A stretch of DNA of 64,000 bases, taken from NCBI GenBank assembly GCA_903813345.2, contig CAIIXF020000006.1, positions 7,180,989 to 7,244,988 on the forward strand, given 5' to 3'. Below are positions 12,901-24,900 of the stretch, one piece after another. Origin of the DNA: Owenia fusiformis (taxonomy: Eukaryota > Annelida > Polychaeta > Sabellida > Oweniidae). The number at the start of each line of letters is the position of its first letter. Positions within the stretch are counted from its first letter, which is position 1. The notes beneath the pieces are model-generated. The model did not search any database. It saw only the letters and a program-made list of their open reading frames with translations, and was not told where the DNA came from. A program made the translations under genes and the position numbers.

Positions 12901-15900
12901 GGACACTTTGTGAAAGGAATCAACAGAGATGGCACTGAGGTGTTCTCATATGGTGAAAGTGGTGATGGAGAAGGAGAACTGAACACTCCACTTGGAGTAT
13001 GTACTGATGCCGAGGACTACATCTTTGTGGCAGACAGGTACAACCATCGGGTACACATGTTAGATCCACACGGTAGATTCATGAGATATGTGTTGACGGA
13101 GAAAGATGGGGTGTATCGGCCAAATGCAGTCACAATTGATCACGATGGCAATCTTCTTGTGGGTGATTGCTCTTCTATCAATCTCTTCATTGTGAAATAC
13201 AGAGAATAAGGTATAAACTTAAACTATCTTTCACACAAAACATATTACAGCATATATATGTATATTAAAGTTGATATTGTGTAATGTTAATCTTAACGAT
13301 AATATCAGATCTAGTGAGCATTGAGCAACCTGAACAACAAATTGTTATATTTTAGGCTGATTTCATTCCTTGTTGGGTCTATTTTCTAAAAAATCCTATT
13401 ACACATACCGTATGTTATGTGAGGAAAACTAAAGATTTTAACAATAATGTGTTCATTTTCTATTTATGTGGTCATCACATTTATTATTAAAGATAACTTA
13501 CATATTTGTGGCAAATTGAACACTTTGAATTTCAAATACTAAACTTCACTAATTGATAACATACCACATGTATATTGGGAGATTACATTATATTTGAAAT
13601 AATAAAGAATACATTGTTTTTCCGTGTTTTTCCTTCGCAAATATAACTCACAAGACGAAAGTTACCGACCAATGACATCTCTATCCTTTGATGTCCCTTT
13701 AAATTGTGTATTCATGTATAACAATATATAATGGTTTTGTGCAATTTTAATTTTAGTTCACAATCCTGAGGAATCAGTAACATGTTGAGTCAATACCCAC
13801 ACGGCCTTGACCATGACAATGTATGGTTCACAACACAAACCATAGAACAGCCTACTGAGCTATATACACCGATGAGAGAAAGCCTTAAGTAAGAAGAAGA
13901 TGCCATAGTTTATCCTAATAAGACTGAAGGCACATATGCTTGATAACTTAAAACAAATACTTATGTACAATACTATGAAGGTAATGCAAGGTGCACTAAT
14001 GTCATCTTTCAAAAGTTAGGTCCAGAATTTGTTATTATACAAGTAAATCATTGACCTATTGGAATGAATTATTCAATGTAACAAAAGGCAGTCAACTGAG
14101 ATGAAGATCTTTAAAATAATAATGACATTATATCAAGTTTTATTCCATAGTTAGCATGATATTCATAGGATAATATGTGAAAATAAAAACAGTATTTTTG
14201 TAATCAGTGGTAAAATATGATATTTTTGACAAATTTTCACTTAACCATAGCATACGGTTTTTTAGCCATGACATACGGCGCCGTATGCAATGGTTTATGG
14301 ATTTTTGCTACTGCAGACTCAAACAAGGCTAAGTGTCAACATCTCCGGATTGTTTGGAAAATTCGAATTAAATAACTTAATTTCCGACGATTCTGATGAT
14401 GATTTTAACTATGGAATAAAAAGAACATCCTCTATTTATAAAATAATAGTCATTGTCTTGTACAATCACAGTGAGCAGTATTTTATCCCAAATCGCAACA
14501 TCCTCTTAATTGTCATATTATTGTTGCTTTATTGCTTTAAAGGAGAATACTCCAGACATTCATTCTGATTGGAAATGTATTTTGTGATTGGATTTTAGAC
14601 AATGATTATCAAAACATGAAATATGTTTGCATTGAAATTCATAATGTGCGCTGTATCATGTGTATGTACATTGTAGTTAGCAATTGTATGATATTTGACT
14701 GAGCTATCAAAATTAAATTGAAAATTGATTCCAAAATATCCACGTTGAAATGATGAATGATGGTGAAAAAATTCAATAAAAACAAATTGAAATAACTTAA
14801 ACTAGTGAGGCTAATTTGAAATTGGTGGAACCATACCATTTCTTAGGACTGAGAGTAGAAAAGCTATTATTCAAAATAGACTCAGGAAACATACCAATAT
14901 ATCAACAAAAAACAACAAAAAAACATCAGTAATGAGGGTGTTAAGAAGACACGTCATTAACAATGTGTAAATTGATTTAAACAAAATCCAGGGAACAATA
15001 TTGAAAATGAATAATCATTCGTTCAATAATCAATCGTTTTGAGGCAGAAGTTTTTATCATAGATTGTTATATTGATCTGTTCCCTTCTTCGAGAGCAAAA
15101 CTCTTAATATCATTACATATGGATAACAATTCAAACTCAATATATCCAGTACAGAAATATCAATTTTTGATATTCTAAATTCACTTATTGCGATAGACAA
15201 AATCTGAATTATATTCTTGTCAATAAACATTTAATTGTATTATTTTGTTTCATATAGCTTGTACAGTCAAATATCAAATAAAGTTAAGAAAAAGTACAAT
15301 ATAGATGTTCTGTATACTATTTGTGATTAGACAAAAGCAAGATGATTTTGCTAATATATTGACATGATTTACTGGATTAGTCTGAGTATTTTTTATAAGA
15401 TTAATTAGAGCAGGGCATCAAGACTTTTGGATTTTTTTTTTTTTTTTTTTTATTAAGTTATTCATTTGTACAAAGAATACAATACAAAAATACAGTGTGA
15501 GTGGCTGTGCTTTTAGCATTATTAGCCACGTTCTACAATTACAATATACAATGTATTCAATCAATACTATTGATTAAAATAAATGAGATACAATAAGATA
15601 AAAATTGTTTTGTGGAGGATTTCAGACATTTACACATCGCTTGAAGAAATTGGCACTGCACTTTAAAACAATCAGATTCTCAGCTCTACTTAATGTTTTA
15701 TCACCATTGAGGATCAGAGAAAGTTTATCACGTTGTGTCTTATATTTACGGGAGTATTGTATAATGTATATTCATATTTTTTAGTTGGTTTTCTAATTCA
15801 GTCCAGAATGTTACTCTCAAGTTACATCGAAAAATCACATGGCTGGTTGTTTCACTGTTAATACCACATGAGCAGATTGGGGAATTTACATTGGTAAAGT

Positions 15901-18900
15901 TATGCGAGTAAAAATGAGCCTTGAAAATGAAATCACATCGTACTCTGTTAAATATAATTTCTTGATTTCTTGAGATGGACAATTCTGATGAGTTAATAAC
16001 AGTTTCGTTAATGATATTGCTTTTAAGGCTTGATTTAAATATGCTTAAGCTAGATGAGTTCTTTATATCAGATGAGAGTAGATTCCATTCTGATATTGTT
16101 TTTGGATCACCCCTCATACTGATATCCTTTACAAATCACAAAGTACTGTGCCTTCAAGTGAGTTGAAACATTCTCATATGATTTCCCATTCAAAATATAG
16201 GTGATTCTATCCATAATTCAGAATTCTAATTTATGTTTTCAATACAACCATGTTCACCTTTCCCTCAGTATTTCCTGCAGCATGCAGTTTTAATGAGGGA
16301 ATGGTGACCAGGAATATAGCCATACATCACTGTAATGTATTTATAAAATATCACCATTTTCCAAACTCATACACCCAATCACACCTCTCTCTTACCTGGA
16401 ACTTGATGTCTTGGGGAGATTCATAAATAAACGAGATCCCAATTATCTTGGCTTGGGGGTTGACTAGAGACCCTATGTTGGCATACAAGATCTCTATATG
16501 CATTCCTAGTACAATGTTGAGACATCCCCCTTTCTGTGAATATGGCTCCTGAAAAGATAGACAATGTCAAACATTGAGTAGAATTATAATTCCTCAAATT
16601 CCAAAATTTAGGAATAGAAAAACGATTGAAATTTGGGAATTGTGATGATTCATTTAAAATGTGTACTGAAGTTGGAGTCAAAGAGATATTTGAATTGACG
16701 TATAAGTGAAAATTGTGAGATAAGCTCATCATTTCAATTCCAATATATGCTTTGATTCTTGATATGAGGAATGTTTCCACATATAATACTGTATTATACA
16801 TGTATTGTATTTGTGTTTAATTTGGTGGATTTGGCCATTTAGAAATTGCCTGATTATGCCGATTTTCTCAGAAATATATCCAATTCATTCTCAATTCAAT
16901 ATGTTTCTAGTAGATTCATTTAAAAGTTTGTAAAGTCTATGTTATTGTCATTTTACAACTTGTAAAAACAATCAAAATAAATCCCACTGGTTCTGATATG
17001 TATAGAACAAAATGGTGTGTAATTAATGATGAATACAGTAAAGTGTGAACCTCTAATTCCTATAATTTTGAGTATTAACTTCAAGGAAAACTCACCGCTG
17101 TTGGTTTATTTTGTTCAATAATTTTCACCCAATCACCAACTTTCACAACATCAGAGTTGCCGAATGTTGCAATGTAGAAATCTGATTGGTTAAGAGTAAG
17201 AGCATGCAAAGCTGTTTGCTGTATCAATGTGCAGACATCCGCAATGTTGTTGTAAGAGACCCTGTAAACAGATTAACTTATTCAATGCACAATGGTTTAT
17301 ATAGGTAATAAGGATTTTAGATATTTTTGGAGCATTTTCATCCTCTACATACTGTACAGGGATGAAACATTTGAACATTTGGGTTCAGATAATGAATGTT
17401 TTGACACATATCATTTACTGGTGAGATAAGGTATATTATATTTTCTATTTATTACAATAAAGTTATTACCAAACTGATGAAATTAATTTTTTAAAACAGG
17501 CAAGACAAAGAAAGGTGGGTGCAATTTGGAGAGACATTGTTGAAAGTTACCCCGAATTTTCTGGTTTACTTTGCTACCAATTTGATTAACCAGATTTCTT
17601 GTCAACATATATGAATCGAAATTCTACTTTTATAGAAAATATTATTAGCATGTTCTTAATTTAAGGGCCAACAATACAATCTTAAAGTTCAGCCTTTTAT
17701 TAATCTGAACAGATTCACTTCATCCCTTTGTCTCCTTAGGGAGATCCCTATTGACGCCTTCAGGAGAAACTCACCTGAAAGCACATCCACTTCTTAAATT
17801 CTCTCCAAATTTAACAGATCTCCTACTGTATGGTTCTGTAACACACTGCCCTGTTGGAGTGCTTGTAACGATTGTCAGCCAATTCTCACGATTAGAGTCC
17901 AGATAAATTGCCTGGCGTTCAGTGCCATCTATTAATGATTGGGTGACTAGACGACCTGCAAGGACAGGCTCACCTATAAGGTATCCTGGGTTGCCACTAC
18001 GTCTGAATGTGTTTGTGTCCTCAAGCTGAAGTAAAATACTCATGATATTAAACAGTATAAAATGTTTTTAACTGAGAGGGGACGTGGGGCAGCCCATTCC
18101 CTTTTTCAAATGAGATGGCTAAAATAAGTCAAACCGGAAAACTGCCACTAGTGAAAATGGAAGTGTTAAAGCAGATATGAAATGGTATTTTTAACCTAAA
18201 GGAATCAATATAGTTTTTTGATAAATGTATTTGGACATGTTTTCTCATCAGTAGTGCGAAAACTATTTCACTCTAACGATCATTATAGCTGCTTAATAAG
18301 CAATATTCGAATTGGTTGTGACGTTATTGGCCCCCACGTGATCTCTCACTGGTCCCCACGTGGCCCATAACGTCATAATGCCAAAATGTTTTGTTTTGGT
18401 TAACACTACAATCCTATGGTTGCCGTGACGTTGTGATTACTAAGGTATCAATAAACCAAAGCTATATTTTGTATATGACGTTACTTATCACGTGGGGGCC
18501 AATTTGATTGATCAGTTAGTTTTATTTCGTTGTGTATGACCGTTAGCAGTTATCTAACATTTATTTTATAATGGCTATCGCAAGAACTCTACGTTGGGCT
18601 TACAATGGAGAAAACCGCATGTTTGTAGCTGCAAGTTGAGAAAAGCTATTTCAGTTGTCCTTTAAGTACCATGTTTTAAGTTGAATTGAACATTGCAACT
18701 TGTATGTATAGTAGTATCTCTATGTACATGGATTTAAATGTGATTGCTAAAATGAAATAAAACAAATAAAAAAAAGTACTACGATACTCGTACATACCTT
18801 TTTGAAAGAGGTTTGGAATGTCTGTAATAATGGAAGGTGTTGATCTTGAATTGACTTAAAGACAAATCTCACTTCAGCCTGTTGTATTCCCTTAGTTCCA

Positions 18901-21900
18901 TTGTGGTAGATTATATAGTGGACCTGCAATATTAAGCAGCCATGTCCAATGTAATAATGAAACCCAAATACATATACACGTGTACATAGCACATGTCTAC
19001 CATATTACAGTATAGGTAGTTCTGATTATTGTCATATGACATAACATAACAGGACCCTTGCACATTCTGAATCTTCTTATGAAGTTGCTGAAATCACATT
19101 TCTATCGTAAAATCACAGAAAACAGAACAGAAAACAGAATTTTCATTTTATCAAAAAGCTTCAACAGTTTCTTCCAAAAATATTTTCTATATTCGTTGAG
19201 AAAAAATATTGAATTGTGAATGCTTTTATCGAACCAGATAGATTTTTTACAAATATTAACATTTTTATTGTACAATATTATCATATCCATAGTAAACATT
19301 AAAGATCACCTCAGTAACTGCATAGTCACAGAAATCATTTCCAGTTAGGTTGAACATTGGGGAGGGTGGTCCCGATCCTGTGAAGTTACATACGTCTCCA
19401 ATCCCTTGCTGGTCTATACAGTAACTCTGCCCAATGATAATGTCTACTAAACTACTGTTGTCATATGACAATGTCTCTGTTGTTGTCTCCATAGCAACTG
19501 TTGTCATGGAGACAGTAGTGCCAGGAGATGATGTGGTTCCATCTATGCTGGGAGGATATACCGGGCCTGGTGAAAATATTTCAGGAGTCTAAATAAATAA
19601 GAAATGATTATCTTTGAGTGATTCGGTTAAAAGGAAAGTGCATAGTATTATCCAAGGTAAAGTGAGACACCACATACATGCAGACATGTATTTTGAAATG
19701 TCAAAATAATCTGTATATTTTAAAGAATGTTATAAGTTTTAACCTGTTATAACTGAAAGCAATGGTTCTTTCCCATTGCAGTGATGAAATAAGAAATGTC
19801 ACAATGTTATTTTATTGTCATATTAATCAATCACAACATTTTGACACTACTTACAGAAACTAGTTTGAAGTTCTGGTAATAGGTGGCAGCATCGAGACTG
19901 AGAGAAGACTGACATTCTGTTGCTAGGTTACTAAGGAAACGGGTACAGGTAAACTTCTGGTCATACAAGTATGCTAAATAGAAAACAATTAAATTACATT
20001 TGAGTTTGTTGCATTAAATCATTAATCAACTAGATAAAAACATGATATATAATCCATCTTGGGCTATCTAATATTTCAAGGTTGAAGAATTCCTCAAGTT
20101 GATGAATTTCTTGGCACTTTTCATAAGACTGCAAGGCAATGAGCACTGCGTTCTTACCTGCTCCATTCTGATCTGAACACTCTGCAGAATTCAGTGTTCT
20201 AGGAAGACTCAGTACACCTGTAGCATTGTTCTCATATCTAGTGTATATCAGATCTCCACTCTTAAAAGAACATATACAAGATAAGATTTGTTAAAATTTG
20301 AAAAATTGAATATTCTATTCCACTCTGAAGAGAAAACACAGGATAAGATTTATTAAAATTGGAAAATTGGATCTTCTATTTTTTCTGCGGATTACCTATT
20401 CAGGAGCTCACATTCATTTTTACAGTGATCAAATTTTTTTTGAGGACAATAACTACCTGAATATCCATCAACATGGTCAATTATAATTTCATAGATTTTA
20501 TCAAGTTCAACTACATGTATTAACAACAATTTAAGTATTTCAATTTGAATGTGTTGATATGGCAACAAAATTGTCATTTAATTTGTATGTTTGAGTAGAA
20601 CTTCATTATTCATCATCAAACATTGCAGGGGAAACTTACAACATAATTAGTTTCTTTCATAGTGAAATCTGAGTTGAGTGTCTGGTATGAGTAGCCTCCA
20701 TACTTCTCACTGTATGCCTTGAGTTTGCTAGGTGTGTCCAGTTCATCGGGAACAGTGTAGTAATTTCTCTCTTGGTCTGGAAAACAATTTTATTCATCAT
20801 AACATGAAGAATGTGTCAGCTTCAAGGCACACTATTACAGATAGTCTCAGTTTCGATTCAAGTCTCTGGACCCCCTCTGTGATATGTAATAGAGGGAGGC
20901 GGGTGGTGAAGGGCTTGTAGCTAGACTATATTAGAGCTGAGGATCCCTAGGATTTTACGCAAGTGGGCCCAATATACTTTTTTTCACAATTTTGTCCAAA
21001 CCTATACAATATATGCCTTATTCCCACAAGTGGCTGTGGCTGTACCAGAGTTTTCAAGTGGAAATCTCAAGTATGTGTTGTTTCACCTACTTTGTTCAAT
21101 GCCAAGAAGATTACAAAGAAAAATGTCACAGGGTATACTCACAGTTGTCAGTGATTATACACAGTAAATCAGGGTTGGAGGTATTTGTTTCATATCCAGT
21201 ATTATCTCTAAATATAACACTGCTTGTGATGCATGTTTGTCCAGACACCCTATAAAAAGTAAGAAAAATGTCAGGATAGACGCATGATCTTTAATATGTG
21301 GTTGGAAAAAATTGCTATTTTTGTTAAGATTAGAATGGACACCCTGTAATATACAGTATTTAGAAAGAAAATGTTCTTTCTTTTAAGTCAGAGTGGATGC
21401 CCAGTAATATTGTTTAAATTATTTTTACATTTAAAAGCCAGGAAGGGCACCCTGTACAATATCCATTCCACTTTTAATAATGCACTTTTTGCAAACACAC
21501 ATTTAGAAAACAATACTGTAAGAAGAATTTACCTAGCAACAATTTCTGAGCACTGGCTGAATGCAAGTCTGTCATCTGCAGTACAGTCTCCATCGCAACA
21601 ACAATTTACATCACAAGCATTTTTTGTTAGATCACACGTACAAGGGCCAACATCTGAAAATACATTTACAGTTTAAGTGAGACCTTCACGAAGGATTTCA
21701 CTTTGGTCCTCTCATTAAGGGAGAGGGGATTTTAATAAACATCAGCATTTACTTCAGTCATGGTAGGGTCCTATGTTTTTAGAAGTGATGTGATCTATTT
21801 TGTATGTTTTCTCTGAATAACATCAAAGTGTACATGGAATCTTTTTTTCTATGAGTTGATCTAATATAAGTGAATGGGAGTAAAGAGCTCTTGTGCATAC

Positions 21901-24900
21901 TGGGTCAATTGCAATGGATAAGAAAATGTTGTTATTATCGGATTCACATGACAACATGATACAAAAATAGAACAATAGATCACTGATCAAAATCAGACAA
22001 TAATAAATCAGAATTTGCAGAAAACCTCTACGTGTATAGTAGGGTGGTCCAAAATATGGCGAAAAACCAACTTTCTTTCGGATCATCTTCCTCATTTGAC
22101 TTACTGTTGTTCATGACCTAAAACACCTGCACACCAAATTTTGAGACCCAAATCCCATGGGAAATTTACCCACGCTTTGACTGAAAAATTCGGTTATTTC
22201 ATGATTTTTTGCTATTTTCGATAAATTGCCATCTCCTTTTTCCTGGTATAAAATGTTTCTATTTTTTCATAATAAACATTTTTGTAGGACTCTTTATTAC
22301 TTAATAATACTAGGAGCCCAAACACCAAATTTTGAGACCCAAATCCCATGTGAAATTTACCCATGCTTTGACTGAAAAATTGTGATTTTCACAGTTTTGT
22401 CCGATTTTCAATAGATTACTGTCTCCATTTTCCTGGTATAATATGTTTCTATTTTTTCATAATAAATATTTTTGGATGACTCTTTATTACTTCATAATAC
22501 TAGGAACCCATACACCAAATTTTGAGACCCAAATCCCATGGGAAATTTACCCATGGTTTGACTGAAAAATTGTGATTTTCACATTTTTTCCGATTTTCAA
22601 TAAATTGCTGTCTCCACTTTCCTGGTACGATGTTTTTTATTCTTTATTACTTCATAATACTAAATATCCCATACACCAAATATCCACCAAATTTTGAGAC
22701 CCAAATCCAATGAGAACGTTACCCATGCTTTGACTGAAAACTGGTGCTTATGATAGCTTATGATGTCTGTTTTAGGGGCATAATATGTTAATAAACATTA
22801 TGGTAATTCCTTCTTAATCCAAAGAAACACCTAAATATCAAGACTTTAAGTCTTATTGAAAGGCGACAAATTCAGTAGTTTGGGGAAAATTTAGGATCTT
22901 TTACTTGTCCATTTATATACTGTGGTTAATATTAAGAAGTGATGACTCGACAGCAACTCAAATGCCTTGAAGATTTGGTTTGTTGGTTTTAGTAGGGATA
23001 CATCACAGGACTTTGTTTGGATTTGTGTGAGATGTCATATTCTTTCTCACATCTTTGCAGGGTAAGGTCAAATATCAAATCTGATTTTCTTTGGAGAAAT
23101 GATTTTTTGATTGATCAATGTATCAATGGCATGGTCTCTGTTGTAACCAATAAGCCTGTACCAAATCTTCAAGGGATTCGAGCTTCCACTGAGCTTTGTC
23201 ATTTCTCTCAAAATGTTCATGCCCTGACAGTACACAATGTAGAAGATAGGAAGAGCAATGAGAAACACTTAAGGTAATTCTGTATGTTCAGAAATTTTAA
23301 GTGGAGTCCAATGTTATTTCTGGAACTCATTCCATACTTGGTCAGCTCTTTCAATTTTACACTGAGTTCAAATATGTATTTAGATTATTAGTTGATGGTT
23401 AGTAATTTTCTATAATGTACTATGTGCTATGTTTATACACTGTTTGTGCATCTGAATGGAATGAGTTATGTGTTCCTGAAAAAACACGGGGCTCCAATTA
23501 GGAAGCCATTAAAACTGAAAATAAGGAATTACCTTAAAGTACTATATAACCATCTTTCACGATGTAACGTATGTATGGCCAAACAGGATAATTAAGACAA
23601 CGTGTAATACAATTTATTACAAATTGCACATCACACAACAATGATATGGTGCTCTAAACGACAAAAATCAAAAGTATAATGATCAAAGCAAACGTAAATT
23701 TCCCATGGGGTTCAGGTCTAAACATTTGGTACATATTAAATGTATGGGTTCCTAGTATTAAGAACGTATCAATATCCTCCTAAAATGTTTAAAAACTAAA
23801 TTTAAGATTAATGTTGATCTATTGAAAATAGGAGAAAATTCGCAGAAAATCACAAATTTTTGGTTGAAGCATGAATTAATTTCTCATGGGGCCAGGGTCT
23901 CAAAATTTGGTGCATATTTGAGGTATGGGTTCCTCGTATTATGAAGTAATAAAGAGTCCTCCCAAAATATTTATTATAAAAAATAGAAACATATAATACC
24001 AGGAAAATAGAGATGTATTGTATTGTATATGAAATAACCCAATTTTTCAGTCGAAGCGTGGGTAAATTTCCCATGGGATTTGGGTCTCAAAATTTGATGA
24101 ATGGGTTCCTAAGTATTATGAAGTAATAAAGAGTCATCCAAAAATATTTATTATGAAAAGACATCTACTATTTTATACCAGGAAAATGGAGATGGCAATT
24201 TATCGAAAATAGCAAAAAATCATGAAATAACCGAATTTTTCAGTCGAAGCGTGGGTAAATTTCCCATGGGATTTGGGTCTCAACATTTGGTGTATGGGTT
24301 CCTAGTATTATGAAGTAATAAAGAGTCCTACAAAAATGTTTATTATGAAAAAAATAGAAACATATTATACCAGGAAAAGGGAGATGACAATTTATCGAAA
24401 ATAGCAAAAAATCATGAAATAAGCGAATTTTCAGTCGAAGCGTGGGTAAATTTCCCATGTGATTTGGGTCTTACAATTTTGTGTGCAGGTGTTTTAGGTC
24501 ATGGACAACAGTAAGTGAAATGAGGAAGATGATCTGAAACAAAGTTGGTTTTTCGCCATATTTTGGACCACCCTAGTGTATAGCCTAGCTTTGAAAATAC
24601 CTCAAACAAGGTTATTTGGCTAGACCAGTCCCTGGAACACCAAATGATTACTGATCCACTGTAGATTGAAACATAAAGATGTTGTTGGTTAGGAACATGA
24701 AACCAGGCCTGTCAACTTGGGAACACCTAACATGAGTGACTTGGAAATGTTGAACACCTCCCCCTCAAAATGTGGACACCTCGGTCCAAATCTGAACACC
24801 TTGATCCAAATTTTGAACACCTTGGTTTAAATTTTATAACATCTTGCCAAATTTTGAACACCTCAAATTTTTCGGAATGCGTGACATATACGTGATTCGC

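Noticed and set aside
23017-23277. 86-codon frame in the centre of the 2.5-kb foldback
   Set aside because: No DDE/D transposase motif and far too short for a mariner transposase.
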